Below are positions 6,317 through 13,112 of a stretch of 19,831 bases of DNA, in pieces. The notes under the pieces are model-generated. The model did no database searches and was not told where the DNA came from. It saw only the letters and a program-made list of their open reading frames with translations. This stretch comes from CAYFVR01 sp046541515 (GTDB lineage: Bacteria > Desulfobacterota > Desulfobacteria > Desulfobacterales > Desulfococcaceae), in assembly GCA_046541515.1 (NCBI GenBank), contig JBKHDD010000086.1, positions 1 to 19,831 on the forward strand. Reading direction: 5' to 3'. The translations under genes were made by a program, and so were the position numbers. Each line of letters starts with the position of its first letter. Position 1 is the first letter of the stretch.

Positions 6317-7669
6317 TTACGGCAACGGGCGAACCGAGAGGTGTTCAAAGGCGACGGTCTGTCTTCCGCAAACCCGAACGCCGATCATGCGAAAATTCAT
6401 GTCGTCCGCCCGGCCCCCGCCCAACGACTTGTCGTTGACGAAGTATTCGAACCGGCCGTCCCGAACCTGCACCGTCTGCCGGTTTTCCACAGTCCCGTCT
6501 CCCGGACGGCCCGCGGGGCGAAGGGGAGAAATCACCGTGAATTCGTCGTTTTCAAAGCGGGCAAATTGCGCCTTGCCGTCGTTTCGCAATGCAAAGGCCA
6601 GAAATCGTTCGGTGCTTTCCACAAGCTGGAAACCGTAATTGGCCGTCTCCCCGCTCCGCCATGCCGAAACCAGCTCCGCTTCGAAATCGCCTTCCAGCGG
6701 GGTCCGGATGGCGGTCCAGTGGCAAACGTCCTCTTGGTAGGTGGTGTAGACGTAGGCGCCGTTTTGGAGCCGCTGCCGCCGTTTGATGTCGGACTGCGGC
6801 GACCAGCCCGCCCCGGCGTCCGAAAAACCTTCTTCGAGAACGGGTTGGGCCCGGCCGGGATCGACGACCCGCAGGCCGGTGAAGGAAACGATCTGTTCGC
6901 CGCAGATTCGCAGCCCCAGCTCTTGGGTTTCGAAGCCGTCCAGCGCGCCTTCCCGGAACAACTTTCCGTTGGCGAAATACTTCCATTGGCCGTCGCCGAT
7001 TTCCACCCGCAGCCGATGGGCGTTCCCGGATTCCGGCGAAAAGCCTTCGCTCCAGCCGATGTTGGTGATCCATTGGTCGGCCGCTTTGCGGCCAAAGCTG
7101 GCGGCGCCGTCGCCCCGAAGCTGAAAGACGAGCTGGTTTTCCCCCGGCTCCATGAGCATCAGGCCGAACTGCTCGAATTTTCCCCGCTCCCAGACCGCGT
7201 CCACTTCCACCACCGCCGGTTCCGGCAGGGTCAACGAAATATCGTCCCAAAAACACCAGTTGTCCCGCCTGGATTCCAGCCGGTACGCGCCGTCGGCAAT
7301 CGTGAACCGGTGGGTGAATTCGTCCCCCACGATCCAGCCGTTGGCGTCGGAATCGAAGGGTTCCTCCAGGGACACGTCCGGCGGGGGATTAAGCCGGTCC
7401 GTCAGCCAGGAGCCCAGGACCCCGGCCAGGGCGAGGAAAACCAGCGCGCCGAGAACCCGGCGGCGGGATTGGCGCTTTTTCGCCTCCTTGCGGACCTCGT
7501 CGGCGATCTGGTCCACTTCCTCCCGGGAGAGGGCGGTCATGTCGGCGAGCGCCTCCCGGGTGGCGGCGCGGGTCTGGTCCGTCTCCAGCCGGTTTTGGAG
7601 GGTTGCGTCCTTGGCCAGCACCCGCCGTCGGATTTCGGCCAGAATGCGTTCTTCGCTTCGTTTGCTCAT
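6317..7669 (-). CDS. Membrane-anchored protein with two tandem beta-sandwich (concanavalin-like) domains
   Basis: 450 residues, with GGAG 6 nt before the ATG. A charged helical N-terminus (1-70) is followed by one membrane helix (72-90), giving a cytoplasmic tail and a large exported part. The exported part is a duplication. Domain 1 (about 103-270) and domain 2 (about 278-448) share the order FDS/FSD...GW, G-A-Y, a Trp near W/CHW, LVFQLR-DG versus LAFALRNDG, YFANGKL versus YFVNDKSL, and LGLRICGEQIVSF versus IGVRVCGRQTVAF. This resembles laminin-G/concanavalin-like folds that bind sugars or cell-wall polymers. No catalytic residues can be assigned, so an adhesive, sensory or scaffolding role is inference. 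It lies 292 bp upstream of the winged-helix gene on the same strand. Confidence 0.75.
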   Translation of the reverse strand: MSKRSEERILAEIRRRVLAKDATLQNRLETDQTRAATREALADMTALSREEVDQIADEVRKEAKKRQSRRRVLGALVFLALAGVLGSWLTDRLNPPPDVSLEEPFDSDANGWIVGDEFTHRFTIADGAYRLESRRDNWCFWDDISLTLPEPAVVEVDAVWERGKFEQFGLMLMEPGENQLVFQLRGDGAASFGRKAADQWITNIGWSEGFSPESGNAHRLRVEIGDGQWKYFANGKLFREGALDGFETQELGLRICGEQIVSFTGLRVVDPGRAQPVLEEGFSDAGAGWSPQSDIKRRQRLQNGAYVYTTYQEDVCHWTAIRTPLEGDFEAELVSAWRSGETANYGFQLVESTERFLAFALRNDGKAQFARFENDEFTVISPLRPAGRPGDGTVENRQTVQVRDGRFEYFVNDKSLGGGRADDMNFRMIGVRVCGRQTVAFEHLSVRPLP

Positions 7670-7706
7670 GGGCGGCTCCGCGTTTCCGAGGGGTCTGAAA
7701 GTCGGA

Positions 7707-7712
7707 ATTATA
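7707..7712 (-). promoter_or_regulatory. Consensus -10 element upstream of the double beta-sandwich gene
   Basis: On the minus strand TATAAT lies 38-43 bp before the ATG at 7669. No good -35 is found at 16-18 bp, so an activator may be needed or the match may be chance. Confidence 0.4.
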
Positions 7713-7830
7713 CCAAAAGGAAAGCGGAAGGGCTACCGACAGAACGGTTTTGGAGGGGTAAAATCAGAAGATTTGCGGAACGGAAATTGTGGATGCAATG
7801 GAAGGGAAAAAATGGAAGGATGGGTACCCG

Positions 7831-7953
7831 GCTCGGGGTTGCCATGGCCCCCGAGCACGGGGCGGCCCATCATACTGCCCGGTCGCAGGACCGCGATAGA
7901 TATCGGGCAGGGCGGGGGGCTTACACGCGAAAGCCGGCGTGAACGCGGCCCCC
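7831..7953. ncRNA. Cluster of three hairpins, possible structured RNA of unknown class
   Basis: Three structures lie in series. The first is GCTCGGGG (7831-7838) paired with CCCCGAGC (7849-7856). The second is CTGCCCG (7875-7881) paired with CGGGCAG (7904-7910), enclosing TCGC/GCGA. The third is GGGGGC (7915-7920) paired with GCCCCC (7948-7953), enclosing CACGC/GCGTG. All listed stems are perfect. It does not match any riboswitch, 6S, SRP, tmRNA or RNase P consensus I can recall. Orientation is undecided because no terminator T-run follows on either side. High G+C content makes chance stems likelier, so confidence is low. Confidence 0.3.
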
Positions 7954-7986
7954 GTCCGAAAACAATAATAAGGAAAAACCGGCCAA

Positions 7987-8118
7987 ATGGCAAGAGGTCT
8001 CGGAAAAAGTTTTTGGGATTTTCTTGGGAAGGGGGAAAATCGGGTTCCGGGCTTGGGAGCGGAAGCCAATGTCCCCCAATTCCCCCGCCCCGACCTTTAC
8101 CGGTCGGCCCCATGGTGA
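7987..8118 (+). CDS. Possible small protein of 43 residues
   Basis: ATG at 7987, stop TGA at 8116-8118, with AAGGAA (7970-7975) 11 nt upstream. The peptide has an amphipathic start (GKSFWDFLGKG) and a proline-rich end (PQFPRPDLY). Third-position G+C looks lower than in neighbouring genes, which argues against long-standing coding. It directly follows the hairpin cluster, so it could be a leader peptide or an accidental ORF. No family is recognised. Confidence 0.25.
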   Translation: MARGLGKSFWDFLGKGENRVPGLGAEANVPQFPRPDLYRSAPW

Positions 8119-8246
8119 TACGAAGCGACTCTTTCGCGCCGATTCCGTTTCGCCGTGCACATTATTTGCTTGCTCGTAGCCCCAAAAAGCCGCGTCGGTC
8201 GGCGCGGGCGCGAGCGGTTTTTCTCTTCAACGAAAGGATTGTGGGC

Positions 8247-8699
8247 ATGGCTACGGATGTTCAGACCCTCCACTCGCTGGAGCTGTTCAAGGATTTGAAC
8301 GGGGATGAACTCGAAAAGATCGCCAACCTGGCGACCCCCTTCCGGGTGCAGGAGGGGGAGGTGCTGACCCGTCGAAATGATTTGGCGCATACCCTCTACA
8401 TCGTCCTGTCGGGGAATTACATGATCTATTTCCGGGGCGGGCAGGCGTTTACCATCCATGATCGGGGCGACATCATCGGCATGGCCACGCTGATGACGCA
8501 GTTTTATTACCGGGGCACCACGGTGGCGCTGACCGAGGGGGAAGTGCTCGCCATCCCCGGGGACAAATTTCATGAGCTGGTGCAAAGCGATTCGGTGTTG
8601 GCGGAAAAGTTGATGCGAAAATTGAGCGGTCTCATTTCCCACCGGTTGCCGTTTTTCAAGGCGGCGGCAAAGGCGGACAAAACCGCCGGCGCCGACTGA
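8247..8699 (+). CDS. Stand-alone cyclic-nucleotide-binding-like domain protein
   Basis: 150 residues, with AAGGA (8233-8237) 9 nt before the ATG. The frame is open far upstream, but that part has shadow-like composition and no ribosome-binding site. The domain follows the CAP_ED fold: LFKDLNGDELEKIA helix (13-26), FRVQEGEVL strand (32-40), TLYIVLSG (49-56), GDIIGMATL (74-82), YRGTTV (88-93) and a final helix. In the phosphate-binding cassette the arginine is kept (Arg89), but the usual Gly-Glu is Gly-Met (78-79). Binding of cAMP/cGMP is therefore uncertain, and another ligand or none is possible. No DNA-binding or catalytic domain is attached. It lies about 200 bp upstream of the decarboxylase genes, suggesting a regulatory link (inference). 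Confidence 0.8.
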   Translation: MATDVQTLHSLELFKDLNGDELEKIANLATPFRVQEGEVLTRRNDLAHTLYIVLSGNYMIYFRGGQAFTIHDRGDIIGMATLMTQFYYRGTTVALTEGEVLAIPGDKFHELVQSDSVLAEKLMRKLSGLISHRLPFFKAAAKADKTAGAD

Positions 8700-8780
8700 A
8701 TCGCCGAATGGACCGCCGATTTGGGTCAAGGCGCCGCCCGGCCGGCGACGAGGAGACGGAAAATGCTCGGTAGTTTTTCG

Positions 8781-8799
8781 CCGCCCGACGGCGGATTTT
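8781..8799 (+). terminator. Weak terminator-like hairpin after the cyclic-nucleotide-binding-like gene
   Basis: CCGCC-CGAC-GGCGG followed by ATTTT, 80 bp after the gene. The stem is short and the T-run short, so it may be only partial. Confidence 0.3.
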
Positions 8800-8836
8800 G
8801 GTCGTGGGACGCCCCCCGGTATCCCCGCCGACCCGG

Positions 8837-8864
8837 TTTTGCCGAATCGGACCCGGTGGATAAT
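8837..8864 (+). promoter_or_regulatory. Candidate promoter for the decarboxylase gamma/beta genes
   Basis: GATAAT (8859-8864) is a good -10, with TTTTGC (8837-8842) 16 bp upstream as a poor -35. An 8-bp direct repeat GACCCGGT (8830-8837 and 8850-8857, 20 bp apart) overlaps both elements and could be an activator site. The start codon at 8899 would have a leader of about 28 nt. Confidence 0.35.
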
Positions 8865-8898
8865 CGGGGGGACAACCGAAACAGAGCAAGGAGGAAAA

Positions 8899-9360
8899 GT
8901 GACTGGACTGGAAGCGATTGCCGCGAACAACGGGTGGGCCATCGCGGGATTGGGGATTTGTATCGTATTTTCGGGCCTGGCCCTGCTTTCGCTCATCATC
9001 TCGCAACTTCACAAGGTGTTGGCGTTGCTGGAGGACCCGGGCCGTCGCCTGCGGGAATTCCGGCGACGGGGAAAGCGGACCGAACCGCCGGAGCCGGAGA
9101 AGGTGGCCTGTCCCGTGATTCCGTCGGAAATCAAGGAATCGGTCCGCCAATACCGGATGCTGGTGGACCGGCTGGGGCAGCCGTTTTCCCTTCCCCGGCT
9201 GCTTTTCGACGCCGAGGGTTGCGGCCTGGACCATCCCCACTCCGCCCTGAACGATCTGATCCGGAACGGACTGATCATTCCGAACGGCGTGGGTTTTTAT
9301 CAATGGAACGAACGAGTCTCCGCGGCAACCCCTTCCCGCGAACTCAATAAGCCGAGGTAA
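8899..9360 (+). CDS. OadG-family gamma subunit of a Na+-translocating decarboxylase, with C-terminal extension
   Basis: 153 residues. GTG at 8899 is chosen because AAGGAGG (8888-8894) lies 4 nt upstream and the protein then begins VTGLEAIAANNGW, matching the OadG N-terminus. One membrane helix (about 12-36) is followed by SQLHKVL, as in other gamma subunits. Gamma chains are small (about 80 residues) and hold the decarboxylase complex together. Here about 80 extra residues follow a linker rich in charge and proline (50-72). That extension (about 75-140) has helices around KESVRQYRMLVDRL and SALNDLIRNGL and a final strand-like GFYQW, reminiscent of a small winged-helix or adaptor domain (inference). 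The stop lies 3 bp before the beta-subunit ATG, so the two are one operon. Confidence 0.78.
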   Translation: MTGLEAIAANNGWAIAGLGICIVFSGLALLSLIISQLHKVLALLEDPGRRLREFRRRGKRTEPPEPEKVACPVIPSEIKESVRQYRMLVDRLGQPFSLPRLLFDAEGCGLDHPHSALNDLIRNGLIIPNGVGFYQWNERVSAATPSRELNKPR

Positions 9361-9363
9361 TCC

Positions 9364-10503
9364 ATGGAAAACCTAACCGATCTGCTCCTACAGTTCATCT
9401 CCAACACCGGTTTTTTTCTGCTGGACTACCGGTACGTCATCATGCTCATCGTCGGGTGCGTCTTCATTTATCTAGGCATCGCCAAGCAGTACGAGCCGCT
9501 GTTGCTGGTGCCCATCGGCTTCGGCATTCTCATGGGCAACATTCCGGTCTTCCAGGGGATGGGGCTGGCCATCTACGAAGACAACAGCGTGTTGCACTAC
9601 CTCTACATGGGCGTCACCTCCGGCGTGTATCCCCCGCTCATCTTTCTGGGCATCGGCGCCATGACTGATTTTTCCACCATGCTGGCCCGGCCGCTGTTGA
9701 TGCTGCTGGGCGCGGCGGCCCAGATGGGCATCTTCCTCACCTTTTTGGGGGCCCTGGCCCTGGGATTCGCGCCCAACGAGGCCGCCTCCATCGGCATCAT
9801 CGGCGGCGCCGACGGCCCCACCGCCATCTTCCTCACCGCCAAGCTGGCCCCGGAACTCATCGGTCCCATCGCCGTGGCCGCCTACAGCTACATGGCCCTG
9901 GTGCCGGTCATCCAGCCGCCCATCATGCACCTGCTGACCACCCAAAGCGAGCGGGTCATCCACATGGACGAGCCCCGCGACGTGAGCAAAAAAGAAAAGA
10001 TCATTTTCCCCATCATCGGTTTTCTGCTGTGCTGCCTGCTGGCCCCGGCGGCGCTGCCCCTGCTGGGCATGTTGTTTTTCGGAAACCTGTTGAAAGAATG
10101 CGTGGTGGCGGAGCGGCTGGCCGTGGCCGCCCGGAATTCCATCATCGACACGGTGACCATTCTGCTGGGCGTCACCGTGGGCGCCAGCACCCAGGCCGAC
10201 GTGTTCCTCACCGGCCAGTCCATCGGCATCTTCATTCTGGGAGCGCTCTCCTTCGGCGTGGCCACCGCGTCCGGGGTGGTTTTCGCCAAGATCATGAATC
10301 TGTTTCTAAAGGCCAAGATCAACCCGCTGCTGGGCGCGGCCGGGGTTTCCGCGGTGCCCGATTCCGCCCGGGTGGTGCAGCACATGGGCCACGAGGCGGA
10401 CCCGACCAACTTCCTGCTGATGCACGCCATGGCGGCCAACGTCTCCGGCGTCATCGGGTCGGCCATCGGTGCGGGTATTTTGTGGAGTTTCATGACGAGG
10501 TAA
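9364..10503 (+). CDS. oadB: Sodium-ion-translocating decarboxylase beta subunit
   Basis: 379 residues, with GAGG (9354-9357) 6 nt before the ATG. This integral membrane subunit decarboxylates carboxybiotin and couples it to Na+ export (oxaloacetate, methylmalonyl-CoA or glutaconyl-CoA decarboxylases share it). Many membrane helices are visible. The key re-entrant motif SIGIIGGADGPTAIF (about residues 142-156) carries the essential aspartate, and NPLLGAAGVSAVPDSARV (about 320-337) and NVSGVIGSAIGAG (about 360-372) are the other conserved segments. The sequence is full length and intact. The substrate cannot be told from this subunit. The alpha/carboxyltransferase and biotin carrier genes are not adjacent and must lie elsewhere if the pump is complete. 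A two-component pair follows 47 bp downstream. Confidence 0.95.
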   Translation: MENLTDLLLQFISNTGFFLLDYRYVIMLIVGCVFIYLGIAKQYEPLLLVPIGFGILMGNIPVFQGMGLAIYEDNSVLHYLYMGVTSGVYPPLIFLGIGAMTDFSTMLARPLLMLLGAAAQMGIFLTFLGALALGFAPNEAASIGIIGGADGPTAIFLTAKLAPELIGPIAVAAYSYMALVPVIQPPIMHLLTTQSERVIHMDEPRDVSKKEKIIFPIIGFLLCCLLAPAALPLLGMLFFGNLLKECVVAERLAVAARNSIIDTVTILLGVTVGASTQADVFLTGQSIGIFILGALSFGVATASGVVFAKIMNLFLKAKINPLLGAAGVSAVPDSARVVQHMGHEADPTNFLLMHAMAANVSGVIGSAIGAGILWSFMTR

Positions 10504-10510
10504 ACCGGGT

Positions 10511-10537
10511 CGGGGAGGGGAGGCTTCCCGTCCCCCG
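10511..10537 (+). promoter_or_regulatory. Hairpin between oadB and the sensor kinase gene
   Basis: Arms 10511-10521 and 10526-10537 pair over 10 bp, with one mismatch and one bulge, around the loop GGCT. It ends 4 bp before the kinase ribosome-binding site GGAGG (10542-10546). No T-run is present. It could moderate read-through or protect the oadGB message (inference). Confidence 0.35.
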
Positions 10538-10550
10538 CTTCGGAGGCGCA

Positions 10551-13112
10551 ATGCGGTTCAGCATTCGGAAAAAATTTCTGGTGGCCTTTCTGGTGATTTC
10601 CCTGGCGCCGCTGGTGGCCCTCAGTTTTTACGCCCGCCGGATTTTGATGGTGGCGGGAGACGAGGTGAAGGACAGCAGCAAGCAGGCGTTGCTGGAGACC
10701 TCCGCCTCGCTGTTGGAGGCCCGGGCCCGGAGCATCGCCCGGCAGGTGGAGCTGCTGCTGGAAGGATGCCGGGAGGATTTGGCCGCCTTGACGTTGCTGC
10801 CCTTCGATCCGGAATTGTATCTGGATTTCAGTCAGGGCCATCATCGGGAAATCTGGACCAGAACCGGCAGCGGCGACTGCACGGGAGAAGAGCGGCGGCA
10901 GGCGCCGCTGTACCGGGAAATCACCTACGCGGCGCCGGAGGGGGTGGAGCAAATCCGGGTGCTGTCGAACCGGATCGTGACCCCGGGCCGCCACGTGGCC
11001 GGGCCGTTTTGGGGGGCCTTTGGCCGGGAGGATTTTTTCCGGGAGGCCCGGGCCCTGGAACCCGGGGAGTTGTATGTTTCCCACCTCATGGGCCGCCACG
11101 TGCGCGCGGAGGAGCAGCTTCGGGGCGCCGCAGACGTGGAATGCGCCGTGGGCGGGACCGAGTACGAGGGAATCATCCGCTTTGCCGCGCCGGTCTATCG
11201 GAACGGGGCCTTCGCCGGGGTGGTTTCCCTGGCCTTGGATCACCGCCATCTGATGGAATACACCCAGCACGTGCTTCCGGTGGGGGACCGCGAGGTGGTG
11301 TTTCCCAGCTACACCAGCGGCAACTACGCCTTTATGTTCGACGACGAAGGCTGGATCATCACCCATCCCAAATTCTGGGACATCCGGGGCTACGACCGGG
11401 AGACCGGGAAGCTGGTGGACCCCGCCGGGCCGGACTACACCGAGGCGGCCATGCGGGCCGGCCGGATTCCCTTCAATCTCTTCCACGTCCCCTTCATCCA
11501 TCCCAACTACGCCCGGATCGCCGAGGCGGTGCTGGAAGGCGAATCCGGCGTCACCACCACCTCCAGCGTGGGCGACGTGCCCCGGGTGATGGCCTACGCG
11601 CCCATCCGATTTGCCGAGGGGGAATTTGCCGCCACCGGCTTCTTCGGCGGGGTGACCCTGGGCGCCCGCACCGGGACCTTCCACGGCCCGGCGGAGTCCA
11701 CCGCCTCTGCCATCCGGGACGCCCTGGACGCCACCGCCCGCGACTTCGGCGGGATCATCCTGGCCACGGCGCTGGTGGTGGGGGCGATTGCGGTGTTCCT
11801 GGCCGGCCGGTTCACCCGGCCCATCCAGCTGCTCAGCGAGCAGGTGCGGGAGGTGGGCGCGGGCCATTTCGACGTGTCGGTGGACATCCGCTCCGGGGAC
11901 GAGCTGGAAACCCTGGGGCGGGGGTTCGAGAAAATGGCCGCCCGACTGGAACAGCAACGGCGCGATCTGGTGCGGTCCCTGAAGGCCCGGGAGGCCTCTC
12001 GCCGCGAGGCGTTGCGGGAGCGGGATTTCATCCGGGCGGTGTTCGGCAACGTGCCCAGCGGACTGGCGGTGATCGGCGAGGACGGCCGGATTACCACCGT
12101 GAACCGGAACACCGAGCGGATTCTGGGGCTGCCGCCGGGCGGCATGACGGGCCGGCCGGCCGAGGAGCTGCTGGCCCGCCAGCCGGCGCTGCTGGGGCTG
12201 ATCCGCCGAGGGCTGGCGGGCGAGCCCTCCGGCGCGGCGGACATCGAAATCCAGACCGAAACCGGCCGCCGGAACATCGAGGCCGCGGCCAGCCGAATGC
12301 CCGACGGCGAGGAGAACGGCGAGGCCGGGGTGCTGCTGGTGCTGCGAGACATCACCCCCCGCAAGCGGATGGAGGAGGTGCTGCGCCGCTCGGACCGGCT
12401 GGTGAGCCTGGGGACCCTGGCCGCCGGCGTGGCCCACGAAATCCGCAATCCCCTGACCGGCATCAGCCTGATGCTGGACGACCTCCACGACCGGATGGTC
12501 CATCGCCAAGGGGATCAGGTGTTGATGCAGCGGGCCATGGAGGAGATCGAAAAGCTGGAGACCATCGTCACCGAGCTGCTGGAGTTCGCCTCCAAGCCCT
12601 CCGAGGGGTTCGAGGTGGTGGATTTGCGGGCGGTGATCCACAATACATTGTTCCTGATCAAAAAACAGTGCAAGCGCCAAAACGTGTTGCTGGTGGAAAA
12701 TCTGCCGGACGAAATTCCGCCCCTGCGACTGGACCCGGAGCGAATGAAGCACGCGTTGCTCAATATTCTTTTGAACGCCCTGAACGTGATGCCGGAAGGC
12801 GGGGAGCTGCACATCATCGTGCTGGTGATGGAGGACGCGGAAATGTTCCCCGGCGGTCGGGGCCTGGAGATTCGCATTTGCGACACGGGTCCCGGCGTGG
12901 ACCCGGCGGACATGGACTATCTGTTCGATCCTTTTTTTACCCGCAGCCCCAAGGGCTCGGGGCTGGGGCTTTCCATCACCCACACCATCATCGAAGAGCA
13001 CGGCGGCAAGATCATGGTGGACAGCAAGCCGGGGCGGGGAGCCTGCTTTAAAATTTTTTTTTCCCTGAACGACGACGAGGCGGACGATGCAGAAAATTCT
13101 GGTGGTGGATGA
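10551..13112 (+). CDS. Membrane-bound sensor histidine kinase (Cache-HAMP-PAS-HisKA-HATPase)
   Basis: 853 residues, from the ATG 4 nt after GGAGG (10542-10546). The frame is open upstream over oadB, but the start at 10551 gives a normal N-terminus, with a first membrane helix at about 8-28. A long periplasmic region (about 30-398) has the double-Cache look (GIIRFAAPVYRNGAFAGVVSLALD, then YAFMFDDEGWIITHP), a fold that binds small molecules such as carboxylates or amino acids. A second helix lies at about 400-422, then HAMP (about 423-475), PAS (about 490-605), HisKA with phospho-acceptor His629 in AHEIRNP, and an ATPase domain with Asn742, DTGPGV and GSGLGL motifs. All catalytic boxes are intact. 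It overlaps the response regulator gene by 26 bp. The ligand is unknown; proximity to oadGB suggests a decarboxylase substrate. Confidence 0.92.
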   Translation: MRFSIRKKFLVAFLVISLAPLVALSFYARRILMVAGDEVKDSSKQALLETSASLLEARARSIARQVELLLEGCREDLAALTLLPFDPELYLDFSQGHHREIWTRTGSGDCTGEERRQAPLYREITYAAPEGVEQIRVLSNRIVTPGRHVAGPFWGAFGREDFFREARALEPGELYVSHLMGRHVRAEEQLRGAADVECAVGGTEYEGIIRFAAPVYRNGAFAGVVSLALDHRHLMEYTQHVLPVGDREVVFPSYTSGNYAFMFDDEGWIITHPKFWDIRGYDRETGKLVDPAGPDYTEAAMRAGRIPFNLFHVPFIHPNYARIAEAVLEGESGVTTTSSVGDVPRVMAYAPIRFAEGEFAATGFFGGVTLGARTGTFHGPAESTASAIRDALDATARDFGGIILATALVVGAIAVFLAGRFTRPIQLLSEQVREVGAGHFDVSVDIRSGDELETLGRGFEKMAARLEQQRRDLVRSLKAREASRREALRERDFIRAVFGNVPSGLAVIGEDGRITTVNRNTERILGLPPGGMTGRPAEELLARQPALLGLIRRGLAGEPSGAADIEIQTETGRRNIEAAASRMPDGEENGEAGVLLVLRDITPRKRMEEVLRRSDRLVSLGTLAAGVAHEIRNPLTGISLMLDDLHDRMVHRQGDQVLMQRAMEEIEKLETIVTELLEFASKPSEGFEVVDLRAVIHNTLFLIKKQCKRQNVLLVENLPDEIPPLRLDPERMKHALLNILLNALNVMPEGGELHIIVLVMEDAEMFPGGRGLEIRICDTGPGVDPADMDYLFDPFFTRSPKGSGLGLSITHTIIEEHGGKIMVDSKPGRGACFKIFFSLNDDEADDAENSGGG

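Larger units (their letters stand above)
7670..8246. other. 577-bp intergenic region with structured segment
   Basis: No convincing long gene on either strand. It contains the -10 element for the leftward gene (7707-7712), three consecutive hairpins (7831-7953) and one weak 43-codon ORF (7987-8118). A G+C-rich leader with a long T-containing stretch (about 8190-8225) then precedes the cyclic-nucleotide-binding-like gene. No standard promoter for that gene is clear. Confidence 0.5.

Noticed and set aside
7831..7953. Assignment of the hairpin cluster to c-di-GMP, cobalamin, SAH or 6S RNA classes
   Set aside because: None of the conserved core sequences I can recall for these classes is present; only stems are visible.
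7152..8246. Upstream in-frame extension of the cyclic-nucleotide-binding-like protein
   Set aside because: It runs antisense through the beta-sandwich gene and the spacer with Arg/Ser-rich sequence. The ATG at 8247 has a ribosome-binding site and gives a normal domain start.
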